This document shows, piece by piece, positions 22,771 through 33,072 of a stretch of 64,000 nt of DNA. Under the pieces are notes generated by a model that was not told where the DNA came from, searched no databases, and saw only the letters and a list, made by a program, of their open reading frames with translations. The first letter of the stretch is position 1, and each line of letters begins with the position of its first letter. The DNA lies in the NCBI RefSeq assembly GCF_014851395.1, contig NW_024041150.1:10936137-11000136 (forward strand), written 5' to 3'. This stretch comes from Micropterus salmoides (lineage: Eukaryota > Chordata > Actinopteri > Centrarchiformes > Centrarchidae). A program made the translations under genes and the position numbers.

Positions 22771-23731
22771 CAGAAACTTGACACAGTCTCTATATCAAAA
22801 TGTCTTTCTCCATTCGGAGGAGGCCACGAGCAGAGCCATCTCCAAATCCTTGCTCCACATGGCAGAAAACAGGAGAAAAAACTGGGACTCCTCCTTTGCC
22901 AGCAACTCTGGGCACCCCCAAAACCTCCCAGGTGCTTGGCAGTTTTTTAATGTCCGCTGGGTCTATGTGTGGTCCGGTCATTCTGTCAGGATTCATGGGC
23001 AGGAAACAGGTTGGTAGGACCCAAACGTAGACACGGGAAACAGGCAGATTCAGTTCTTGGGATTTATTTCCATAAACAAAAAGTAAGTACACTTACAGAC
23101 TGAGTGGCTGAGTCCAGAAAATCCAAAGGCATAAAATCCTAATGAGCAAACGAAACAGTAATCCAAACAGGTAATCAAACATTTTAATCGAGTGGCGCTA
23201 GAAATATGAATGCGTGCCAACGCGGACCATGATTGGCTCAAATATGCAGGATTGATACCTTAACAATATTACATTTTATACAGCATTGCTCATTCATCAT
23301 TTACCAGACAGGAATTTCCTTAATGAATGATAAAGTGCTGGAATTCTCCTACAGCCTGTTATTCATTTTAAATAGCTACAGGCCTGTTTATTCATGGGTT
23401 TAAATGCCGATGGCAATAACTGAAGATGAAAATATTAATCAAACAGATTAGACATAGTTTAGGCTACTCATGGACCTGTGATTGTAAAGTGACAGTCCGA
23501 CTCAGTAGGTCTATGCCTATTAATGATTTTGTTTGCAGTGGAAAATGTGTCTAGGTTCAAACTGACTGTGAAGCTTTAGACGTCTGTGTTACATAAATAA
23601 AATCTTGCTCATTTTGTATTTTATGAAATGCTGTCAAAACACATTCAGACTATCAGCAGATAATGAAAAACTCACTTTTAAACTACATTTATTTGTTTCA
23701 GCTGCACCACAGGCATCCTCACTCACATTTA
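22771..23731. other. Unassigned sequence with a possible LTR-element end
   Basis: 22985-23190 resembles non-coding termini of teleost repeats ('gtaggacccaaacgtagaca', 'gatttatttccataaacaaa'). The rest, to the Tc1 border, is unassigned. No gene is supported. Confidence 0.25.
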
Positions 23732-24945
23732 CACTCACCTAAAGGATTATTAGGAACACCTGTTCAATTTCTCATTAATGCAATTATCTAATCAACCAAT
23801 CACATGGCAGTTGCTTCAATGCATTTAGGGGTGTGGTCCTGGTCAAGACAATCTCCTGAACTCCAAACTGAATGTCAGAATGGGAAAGAAAGGTGATTTA
23901 AGCCATTTTGAGCGTGGCATGGTTGTTGGTGCCAGACGGGCCGGTCTGAGTATTTCACAATCTGCTCAGTTACTGGGATTTTCAAGCACAACCATTTCTA
24001 GGGTTTACAAAGAATGGTGTGAAAAGGGAAAAACATCCAGTATGCGGCAGTCCTGTGGGCGAAAATGCCTTGTTGATGCTAGAGGTAAGAGGAGAATGGG
24101 CCGACTGATTCAAGCTAATAGAAGAGCAACTTTGACTGAAATAACCACTCGTTACAACCGAGGTATGCAGCAAAGCATTTGTGAAGCCACAACACGCACA
24201 ACCTTGAGGCGGATGGGCTACAACAGCAGAAGACCCCACCGGGTACATCTCCACTACAAATAGGAAAAAGAGGCTACAATTTGCAAGAGCTCACCAAAAT
24301 TGGACAGTTGAAGACTGGAAAAATGTTTCCTGGTCTGATGAGTCTCGATTTCTGTTGAGACATTCAGATGGTAGAGTCAGAATTTGGCGTAAACAGAATG
24401 AGAACATGGATCCATCATGCCTTGTTACCACTGTGCAGGCTGGTGGTGGTGGTGTAATGGTGTGGGGGATGTTTTCTTGGCACGCTTTAGGCCCCTTAGT
24501 GCCAATTGGGCATGGTTTAAATGCCACGGCCTACCTGAGCATTGTTTCTGACCATGTCCATCCCTTTATGGCCACCATGTACCCATCCTCTGATGGCTAC
24601 TTCCAGCAGGATAATGCACCATGTCACAAAGCTCCAATCATTTCAAATTGGTTTCTTGAACATGACAATGACTTCACTGTACTAAAATGGTCCCCACAGT
24701 CACCAGATCTCAACCCAATAGAGCATCTTTGGGATGTGGTGGAACGGGAGCTTCGTGCCCTGGATGTGCATCCCACAAATCTCCATCAACTGCAAGATGC
24801 TATCCATCAATATGGGCCAACATTTCTAAAGAATGCTTTCAGCACCTTGTTGAATCAATGCCACGTAGAATTAAGGCAGTTCTGAAGGCGAAAGGGGTCA
24901 AACACAGTATTAGTATGGTGTTCCTAATAATCCTTTAGGTGAGTG
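23732..24945 (+). mobile_element. Complete Tc1/mariner element, DD36E type, frameshifted
   Basis: Both ends are present: perfect 29-bp terminal inverted repeats (23732-23760 and 24917-24945, beginning CACTCACCTAAAGGATTATT), each next to a TA dinucleotide, 1214 bp in all. Transposase frame 1 (23880-24263) holds the DNA-binding half (ISQSAQLLGFSSTTISRVYK). A frameshift near 24250 moves the catalytic half to 24259-24810: SWSDESRF with the first Asp, FQQDNAPCHK with the second, and SPDLNPIEHLW with the Glu. I count 36 residues between the second Asp and the Glu, so this is a DD36E (Incomer-like) rather than DD34E enzyme. A second frameshift near 24810 moves the end (ISKECFQHLVESMPRRIKAV) to another frame. 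The element could be mobilised in trans. Confidence 0.9.
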
Positions 24946-24947
24946 TA

Positions 24948-25858
24948 TATTCACATCATATCCAGTTGATAACTACGATAGGAATGTTCAATCTGTGCGA
25001 CCACATTATGAAAGGTTACTGTTCATTGATCAGTTTTATACACATTAGTTTAAACAGTATACTGCAGCACTGTAGTGCACAGTAAGTGTTTTTGTGCAAC
25101 TGTTGCCAGCCTGACAGCTGCCTTAATGTCCACAGAGTCACTGTGTCATAAAGGACAGTGTAGTTTATAGATTTTATTCTGTGCTGAGGATAAATTTTCG
25201 ATGTCCGAGGATGACTCTCTGTCCATACCTCGATGACAGATTGATCATAAAAGCGGTCATGTTCAAGATCATGTTTGGGTAAAAAAAAAACTAATTGCCT
25301 ATTTAACCGTGATTTCGATGTTTCTAAAAACACAATTGCGTTCATTTATGTGCTTTGATATCGACAGTCTGAATGAGGAAATGTCAGACACCCTCAGGCT
25401 CCGCAGGAGGGGAGGAGTCAGAAAGAAACTCAGCGTTAGTTGAAGTAAACCTCCTCTCAAGCAGGTTAGGTTCAGGTTCAAGTTGCCGGGGTTACAGACC
25501 TAGAGTTTATCTGATCTCAAACCGTCTCAAACCAAAAACCCAGAGTTTCCCTCATCTCGGGCTCAACTTACTCAGAGTTTTCACTAAACCTGCTTTCTGA
25601 AACAGGGCCCAGGAGTAACACTAAGATATGAGAGAACGCCTAGCCAAAATAATATAACACAGAACACCTCAGGACAGGATCGTGACACCACTGTGTTGTA
25701 TTTCTTCATCTCATGGAAAGCTGGTCCTTTAGTTTGACTAAACAACGTTATGTTACAATGAAATATGTGTGTGATCTTACATTTTATTTACCATACTTCA
25801 CCTGGGAAGTTTAGCTTTAGCTTCAGTCTTTGGGCTTGATCTTATGTATGTAGCCATT
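24948..25858. other. Unassigned sequence
   Basis: No gene or repeat family is recognised with confidence. The small frames at 25016-25345 and 25373-25600 show no domain. Confidence 0.3.
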
Positions 25859-26610
25859 AGGGATGAAACGGTATGAAAATTTCATATCACGATTCTAGTG
25901 ACCAAAATTATCACGGTTAACAGTGTTATCGCGATATTGTAAAAATGTACCGAAAAAGATTAAAATGTACTGATACACACACTGAAACCAGTGTTTATAT
26001 TGAAAACTACAAATACAATTGCCACTTTGTTTGCATAAAAAATAAAACAGCAAATACCTTTTGTAAACATATGAAAATCATCTAAGTGTGCATTATCAAG
26101 ATTTTATATTTTATATTATCTAGTTAATACAATGACCCCATGCACAATTACATGAAAACAATTAAGTTTTTAGAAGACAGTGATAGTAACTCCAATGAGC
26201 CCAAAAACTGACGTAAATACAGAGGAGTCTGTAGCGTTTCTAGATCTGCTGGTTGGTTGACTAAACTGTGTAATGTGTTATCATGTGCAGAGGACGAATA
26301 GACTCTGCCGACACACAGCAACAGAACAACGTGTAGCGTTTTTACAAGAGCAGCTAACAGAGAGTTTCAGTTTACACGCTGTTAGCAAGTCAGACAGACA
26401 AACCAAAGCTAAAAGTTAACTCACCCTGCGTTCACTATAAGGTCATTTTCTTCAATCAATTTTCCCTCAGCACTCTCATAAAAACTAAAATACGACCGGA
26501 CTTCAGAGTGACTGAAAAATCTCTGCAGCGTTGTCTTCTGGGAGACGCTGGACAGTGTTTGTTGTGTGATTATAATAGCGCGGTAAACCGTGACCGGTTT
26601 TCATGGTAAT
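25859..26610. mobile_element. Probable non-autonomous hAT-like element
   Basis: The left side begins TAGGGATGAAACGGTATG, then 'tatcacgat' words. The right side (26580-26605) has 'cgcggtaaaccgtgaccgg' ending in 'tcatggtaa'. Such 'gggatg(a/c)' and 'cggtat' borders are typical of teleost hAT-type repeats. The target duplication could not be identified, and there is no transposase frame. Confidence 0.4.
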
Positions 26611-26621
26611 TAAAATGTGTA

Positions 26622-26770
26622 ATTTTATTTTTTATTTATTTTACCTTTATTTTACTAGGAAAGAAATCCATTGAGATTTTTAATCTCTTTTACAAGGATG
26701 TCCTGGCCAAGATGTGAAACAGCACAAAGTGCAAACAAGGCTTTACATGTACAGCAACGTTATTCATAAG
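26622..26770 (-). mobile_element. LINE 3' tail fragment
   Basis: Read on the minus strand, this ends 'tttcctagtaaaataaaggt' then (AAATA)n, with 'caatggatttctttcc' just before. That is a common 3' end of 5'-truncated teleost LINE copies. It abuts the next Penelope-like copy. Confidence 0.5.
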
Positions 26771-26794
26771 AGTAACAGTATTATTAAATCCAAC

Positions 26795-27900
26795 GAAGGT
26801 TAAAATCAAGGGCAACTGGACTTGGTTGAAGATACTGGAAGACGTTTCGTCCCTCATCCAAAGGACTTTTTCAGTTCTGACTGACTGGCAGGGAAACTCA
26901 GCTATTTAACCTCAGTGGGGTCGTTGGCCCGGGTCATCGATACCGCTGGTTCGTTAGTGTTCCTTGTTGCTGTGACGACAGTCGTTACAGTCGTTAAGAC
27001 TACTGGTGGCCAAGACTGAACGACCATCGTTGGTATCTTCACCTGAGGCCAATAGGTTACGTTTGTTGAGTTTCCTGGGAAGTGATGAAAGGACAGCATT
27101 GTAAGTGGGGGATAAGTGGTGGCGTAGACCCCCTCCCCTGTTCAATGACGGCTTCTCCACCCTGGTGTAGATGCTTCCTTGACACCTCTTTCAAACCATC
27201 CATCTTCTCTGTCTAAAATGTGCACCTGGTGGTCCTCAAACGAGTGTCCTCTGTCCTTCAGATGTAAGTAGACTGCAGAGTCTTGACCTGAGGAGTTGGC
27301 CCTTCTGTGTTGAGCCATGCGTTTGTGTAGTGGTTGTTTAGTCTCCCCAATATACAGGTCTGTGCATTCCTCACTGCATTGGACCGCATACACTAGATTG
27401 CTTTTCTTGTGTTTGGGTGTGCGGTCTTTGGGGTGGACCAGCATCTGTCTTAGTGTGTTCTTGGGTTTAAAAAACACAGGGATGTTGTGTTTGTTGAAAA
27501 TCCTCCTGAGTTTCTCTGATACTCCAGACACGTATGGAATCACAATGTTGTTGCGTTTGACCTTCTTTTCCTCCCCTGTAGTTTTGTTCTTCTTGGATCT
27601 TGTGGCTGTTTTCACAAAGGTCCATTTAGGGTATCCACAGGCTGTAAGTGCCCCCTTCAGGTGGTTCTGTTCCTTCTCTCTGGCTTGGGCGCTTGTTGGT
27701 ATGTTTTCCGCTCTGTGGTGCAGTGTTCTCCTGTCCTCTTCAATGTGTACAGCGCTGTACACATTGAAGAGGACAGGAGCCTGCAGGTGTTTACAGAAAA
27801 CCCACACACACAGACCAATACCTACTGTTCGATTCCCACCACCCACTGGAGCACAAGCTAGGGGTCATGAGAACACTGGCTCACGGTGCATTCATGGGCT
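26795..27900 (-). mobile_element. Penelope-like retroelement, copy 2, with GIY-YIG endonuclease
   Basis: Minus-strand frame 27142-27846 encodes a Penelope C-terminal region. A linker (RREKEQNH-like, GYPKWTFVKT at 71-80) leads into a GIY-YIG endonuclease: SNLVYAVQC at 149-157, DLYIGETKQPLHKRMAQHRR at 163-182, and a downstream WFERGVKEA at 217-225 with the probable catalytic Glu. GIY-YIG plus Penelope RT is diagnostic of this class. A frameshift near 27150 moves the end (KPSLNRGGGLRHHLSPTYN) to frame 26954-27160. From 27754 the element is inverted: the plus strand encodes HIEEDRSLQ and HTQTNTYC, which belong just upstream of the segment read from the minus strand. The 26795-26930 end matches copy 1. 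Confidence 0.85.
27728..27779. repeat. Perfect 52-bp palindrome at an inversion junction
   Basis: The two 26-base arms are exact reverse complements with no spacer, centred on AGC|GCT at 27753/27754. Each arm is the same piece of the Penelope element (encoding VHIEED), so the palindrome is the shared overlap of the two oppositely oriented halves. Confidence 0.9.
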
Positions 27901-28429
27901 TCTCAGATGGTCCCGAATTCGATGTGTTCATGTGCTCTCAACATGGACGCGACTACTAAGATGTTTTAGGTTAGCATTATCAGAGCATATAAACAACACG
28001 CCTACATCACGATATCTTGTATCAATTTAATATCTAAATCAAACAACAAAAAGGCTGTGAAAACGGTCAACTTATGGACCTCTTTTACAATCTTTATTTA
28101 ATATAGACTACCCCTGGCAAAGTTTTTATTATTTGTGTCTTCTTCTTCTTCTTCTGTATTTGTATACTGTTCTGTATCCTTCTTTATGTCCCATGTACAA
28201 TTTACCGTCCCTCCAGCATTTCGTGGGCCTTTTTTGTGATTGACTGATTTTGCGGCAGCTTCTCTAAAACATTGCGATAAAAGTTTCTCTGTCTGCTCTT
28301 GTGCTAAGTAATCCGTGTGTGGCTCCATTTGTCCTAATTTCACTACTCTTCTTACTTTTAACATACCAGAGGACTAATACTAATACTACGTCTTCCTCTT
28401 GTATGTATTCAACGTAGTGACAAAATGCG
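27901..28429. other. Unassigned sequence
   Basis: Includes a short (CTT)n run near 28141. No gene is supported; the frames at 28098-28364 and 28264-28491 (-) show no domain. Confidence 0.3.
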
Positions 28430-28600
28430 CTCTGCAGTTTGTCCGTTTGGGTTACTATAGAAACATGGCGGCACAACATAGCGACTTCCATGTAATAAGA
28501 CCCCCAGTGGATGTAGATAGAAATGGCTCATTCTAAGGTAATAAAAACATAACGGTTCATATACACCACTGAAAACGTACTCGTACTTTACTGGGATGCC
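28430..28600 (-). mobile_element. Fragment of the TTAAAGGTCCAGTG element family
   Basis: 'gtccgtttgggttactatag', 'aacatggcggcacaacat' and 'aatggctcattctaagg' correspond in reverse complement to 12370-12495 of the element at 12258-13600. The terminal TTAAAGG end is not preserved. Confidence 0.55.
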
Positions 28601-28629
28601 TACACATTACTTATATAACTTCCCATTCT

Positions 28630-28990
28630 AAATCCATAGGCATTAATATGGAGTCCGTCCCCCCTTTGCAGCTTTAGCAGCTTCCACTCTTCTAGGAAGG
28701 CTTCCTATCCTAGAGATCTTAGAGTTTGTCTGTGGGAATTTATGCCCGTTCATCCAAAAGAGTATTTGTGAGGTCAGAGACACGAGGGCCTGGCTCGCAA
28801 TCTCCACACTAGTTCATCTCTAAGGTGTAGAATAGGGTTGAGGTCAGGGCTCTGAGCGGGCCAGTCAAGTTGTTCCACACCAAACTTGGAAAACCATTTC
28901 TTTATGGAGCTGGCTTTACATGGGGTATTGTCATATTGAAAGAGGAAAAGGCCAAACACAAACTGTTATCTAAAATTGTATGTTGTGGCA
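28630..28990 (-). pseudogene. Tc1-like transposase C-terminal fragment
   Basis: Minus-strand frame 28774-28959 reads FLFQYDNTPCKASSIKKWF, then WPAQSPDLNPILHLRDEL. This is the last third of a Tc1 transposase from the second catalytic Asp onward. The catalytic Glu expected after NPI is replaced by Leu and one residue of the normal spacing is lost, so it is inactive. It differs in sequence from the other Tc1 copies in this window. Confidence 0.75.
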
Positions 28991-29964
28991 TTAAGAATTC
29001 CCTTAAAGGCAGTGCTTGAAGTGGAAAAAAATAGGTACCAGTACTCCCCCTAGACATGTTGGCCTGTGTGTCAATCGTTATCAGCAAATCATTGAGTATT
29101 ACATTCAGAATTTTTACTGTGAATAAGATACTAGAACATATTGCTTATGTTCACAAGATTAATTTATTTAATCAAGTACTTTAAGTGTGTCACACAATCA
29201 AAAGACTTCTACATTACCATGCTCTATGTTTACACCAGCTTTCGTTGCGCAATGAAGTTATCAGGCCTGCAAATGGAGGACTCCACTGGGGGGCGATGAA
29301 AAAAAGGTGAATCCGTCTGTCAGAGGAGGCATGTGGTAGTTTCATCAAACTAGCACTTCATGTTCCCTATGGACACACACAAAAGAGACAGATACGGATA
29401 TTAGAGTTTGTTAGACAGAAAGAAAATCAGAGAGTAGTTACCTATGCAGGTGGCAATGAATTCAGACAAGAGATACACTGCTGTGTTAGTGCTAGACAGT
29501 TTTTTGGAGGACAAACAACACTGTTTTTCATAATGAATAAAATGTTCACGTACTTATATAAATTATGTTCTGGGGTTAAACTCAATTATCAGATTCTTTT
29601 ACGGTTGTTTCATCAGCATCCCCCCCATTGCCTTTGCCAATCAAATGCTGAAAGAGAGAGAGAGATATACATATAAAGGTAGAACATGAGTTAGCTATGA
29701 ATGTAGTGATGAATTCACCAAAGATATCAACTTGTCACCTATTTTACTTTGGAATAATGAAACACATTAGCAAAATGGACAACTACTAATTGTCAAAGAC
29801 AGAAGAGGTAAAAACAATAATATCTAAAATAAAAGATTCTGCATGCACAACATATTATAAGACATATAAATGATATATATATATCATAAATAAGATATTA
29901 ACTTCTTGGGGTCAGCTTTATTTGAATGGGGATTGAACGAAGCTTCTGCATCACCGTGCTGTAT
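28991..29964. other. Unassigned sequence
   Basis: 'ggcagtgcttgaagtggaaa' near 29007 may be an end of a decayed hAT-type element. The rest is AT-rich without coding content. Confidence 0.25.
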
Positions 29965-30165
29965 GTAAATGCTCCGTATTTGTATAGCGCCTATCTAGTC
30001 TTTTCAACCACTCAAAGCGCTTTTACACTACATCTGCATTCACACACATTCATACACTGGCGGAACAGCCAGTATCTTACCCCCAGTGGAGTCCTCCATT
30101 TCCTGGAGGAGCCGAGGATTGAACCACCGACCTTCCGATTAACGGCCTACCCGCTCTACTTCCTG
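29965..30165 (-). repeat. tRNA-derived SINE, minus strand
   Basis: Read on the minus strand there is a tRNA-like head ('gaagtagagcgggtaggcc', then 'ggtcggtggttcaatcctcg', a good B box). A body follows, ending 'aagcgctttgagtggttg' and 'ggcgctatacaaatac'. The head matches the SINE at 63436. Frame 29926-30195 is not a gene. Confidence 0.75.
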
Positions 30166-30361
30166 ATTTATTTTATAATTCCATTGTTGTATTAAAACTT
30201 GATTGATTGATTGATATTGGCTTGAAAAAAACCACCTCAATTACATTTATATTATTTAATGCCAAATGAGTCAACAAGAACAAATGCAAAATGCAGACTT
30301 CCTGCTCAAATGCTCTGGAGGCAAGGTCATCACTTTGTGTTGAAATGCGGTGGGGCTCAGA
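30166..30361. other. Unassigned spacer
   Basis: A short AT-rich stretch between a SINE and a hAT relic. Nothing is recognised. Confidence 0.3.
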
Positions 30362-30954
30362 TTAGGGGTGTGAAGAGACACTTAGTTTGTCCAGCTTTCC
30401 ATGTCCAGAGGAAGTTGTTGGAGCCATCCTGCATTTCCTATTGTTGGCCATGCTGCGAAAGAACTGTCCGGCATTGATAGTCACAATCTTTTGTGTATCA
30501 TGCAGGGCAACATATTTGAAAGATTTCTCTGTTTGAGCTTTGAGAACAGTTTTTGTGTAGGGGCCAGGTGTTGAAACCATGGACTCAGAGACCCGAATCT
30601 GTCGAGCCAGCAGCTTCAGGCAGCGTCGTGTCTCTCTCTTTTGGAGCATCCTTGACAGATCACTGATTTCTGTTAGGGCATCAAACACAACTCCAAGATT
30701 TTAAAAAAAGGGCACATAGGAGATAACATCATGAAGTCCCTTGTATTTTGCTCTCTCTGTTGAACCCCTGGTAACATCACTGGCAGCACTATAGAAAAGT
30801 GCTCCTGAAGTGCTCTGTAGCTCTCCCAAACAGCTTTGACAGTTCTCTCAGTGTACACGCCCATCACTACATTGAATACGTATGTCTTTGAGTAGGCTTC
30901 TAGTTTATTGGAAGTAAGAAGAAAAGTGACATTTGGACAAATGAAGGAGCACAC
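30362..30954 (-). pseudogene. hAT-family transposase relic (KIAA1586-like)
   Basis: Overlapping minus-strand frames 30673-30954 (VKAVWESYRALQEHFS) and 30362-30688 (FDALTEISDLSRMLQKRET, then INAGQFFRSMANN) read as consecutive parts of the C-terminal half of a hAT/KIAA1586-like transposase. The frames join by a shift near 30680. No zinc finger or RNase H catalytic part is present, and no termini were found. The family call rests on remembered motif resemblance. Confidence 0.5.
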
Positions 30955-32429
30955 GTGTTATTTAGCACAAGAGCCGACAGCCTGTGGATCTTACTGCGAT
31001 GAAGCCGGACGGAGTCGGGACAGATACTGACAGCTGACCGCAGAAATCACAGATATAATTGGAGTGGATTATCCCATATGGCTCTGATGTGGGACAGGTG
31101 TTTTCAAGTCTGTTTTCTGCTGGACAGGTAATTCAGTTGGTTTGACTTTAGCAATGCAAATGAAAACTGTTGATAGCTTTAGCTGGAAGATGGGCATAAT
31201 CACCAAGAAAAGTATTTCCCCTGTCAGTGGTGTAAAATATGTAGTTGGATTAATTTCATGTAGCCTTGTTATTCTCCATCCTGTGGTTTGGCTTGGTTAA
31301 GTTAGAGAGACAATCAGCTGATCACTAATTGGCAATAAAAATTATCTTCCAGCATCGAAGCTCAGATCAGCCAGCTGCCCTGGACTGTAATTCCACAGTG
31401 ACAAAATATATTCGTCAGAACTGTTGAGGAAAACACAAGATACAGTTAAAAACTTATTTCCATTGTGGTCTTTAAGACATTTTAAAGAACTGCAAGAAGA
31501 CAAACTCCAGCTTCAATATCTTTCACAAGGTTGTATGAACTTAAACATTCTTCTTCAGGAAGGAGTACAAATGCTAGGCAAGTTCAGTCTTTTTCCAAAT
31601 CGTTTTAGGATTGTTAGCTTCCACACTAGCCAGCTAATGCTAGCTTCCTAATGTTTGATTGACAGCTAATGCTAACATTAAAAGGCAGGCACAGGATCAT
31701 CAATAAAATCCTAGATCTTTATGTTTCATATAAACATAGCGTTGCATGACATTTTCTCATCTCCACTTCCTGCTCCCTTTCTTGCTGTCATGGAGCAGTG
31801 TGGCAACACCACAAAGAACCAGAACCTGACTGGTCATCATGTGTGCATTCAAAGAGCTGTTTAGCTAACAAGTTGAACCTTATAGAACCAAGTAAGTGTT
31901 TGACTTTGGAGACTTTGTTTTCTAAATAAAATGTCCAAAAATGCATCCAACAACTCACATAATGTCAATAAGTTGTCACAGAATAAGAAAATGGCAATGG
32001 CAAAATTGTGACAAAAATATCAGATAGAACTTTATAATTTAAAGAAGATTATATGTTGTGACATTTACCTTCAACTGCGACTTGTGTCTACATTGGCCAC
32101 AGTTCAGCAAAATGATATAAGCCGGCTTCAAATACGGCCCCACAAGCTGGGAATTACAGTTTCCCTGCAAATGTCCCTACATTGCAAATCATTCCTGTCC
32201 ACTCAAAGACCTTATGTAAAATAAAGCAGGCAAACATAAAACAAGAAGAATATTTACGTTTTAGTCTGATCAGAGTGAATGCATAGTAGTGTTGTCACAT
32301 TGAGTCATGTGTGTTCAGTCTACTTTAGTGCACTACTGTACAATATCTCTGTTGCTGGCTGCAAAAACCAACACAAAGGTCTTCTTCTACTCCCTCAATC
32401 TGAGGAAGTAAAGACAGTTGATTAACTTC
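30955..32429. other. Unassigned sequence
   Basis: No domain is recognised in any frame. Composition is ordinary AT-rich intergenic DNA. Confidence 0.3.
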
Positions 32430-33072
32430 AGGTACAGCCCATGGTTATTTCGCGCCTTGAATACTGCAATGCCCTCCTAGTAGGGCTCCCAGCTTGTGCG
32501 GTGAAACCCCTACAAATTGTGCAGAACATGCCCTCCCCAACCGAATTTAAGTCACTAATGCTAGAGAGTGACTACTGGGTCCGCACCCATATACCCAAAC
32601 TCCATAATCCAAGCTTACGTTTTTTCTCGGCCACTGCGCTCCTCCAACGAACACCGCCTGGCTCTGCCATCCCTACACATAAAGCAATCTCAGTCCCATC
32701 TGTGACACCACAATGGTGGAACGAGCTACCACACACCATCACAGCAGGGATGGTGTGCTTCTTTCTAACTTCAAGAAGCTTTCTGAAACACTTTCTCTCA
32801 TAATTCTCCTAACACTCCTTCTTCTATCTCCTTACAATTCTCTTGGATTGATTGCACTATTTCGTAAACTCTTACTTCTTTTCTAAGGTATTTACCCATT
32901 AATGCCAAACGTGCTATTAGCTCTTACTAGTATTTATTGCTGCCCTTACTAGTATGTAGTCACTTGCAGATTTTGTGTTGTATTTGATGCTTTGTTGATG
33001 CTTGTATGTTGTTCCTCAAATGTAAGTGGCTTTGCATAAAAGCGTCTGCCAAATGAGTAAATTTAAATGTAA
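32430..33072 (+). pseudogene. LINE reverse-transcriptase 3' fragment with tail
   Basis: Frame 32441-32803 carries the C-terminal RT region of an L2/CR1-like LINE (VISRLEYCNALLVGLPACAV, then PQWWNELP). Internal deletions follow 'QNMPSPTEF'. The 3' UTR ends at 33028-33072 with 'gcataaaagcgtctgccaaa' and 'tttaaatgtaaa', a very common teleost LINE/SINE tail. The same tail occurs inverted as the insertion at 62023-62167. Confidence 0.7.

Noticed and set aside
26820..26880. Hammerhead-ribozyme-like core on the minus strand of the Penelope terminal region (GGATGAGGGACGAAAC).
   Set aside because: Penelope elements are known to carry hammerheads, but the strict CUGANGA core is not present (TGGATGA instead) and stem II would be minimal. 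A covariance search would be needed before calling it.
27317..28030. 237-codon plus-strand frame.
   Set aside because: It is the antisense shadow of the GIY-YIG-containing Penelope frame up to 27753, then runs on through the inverted part.
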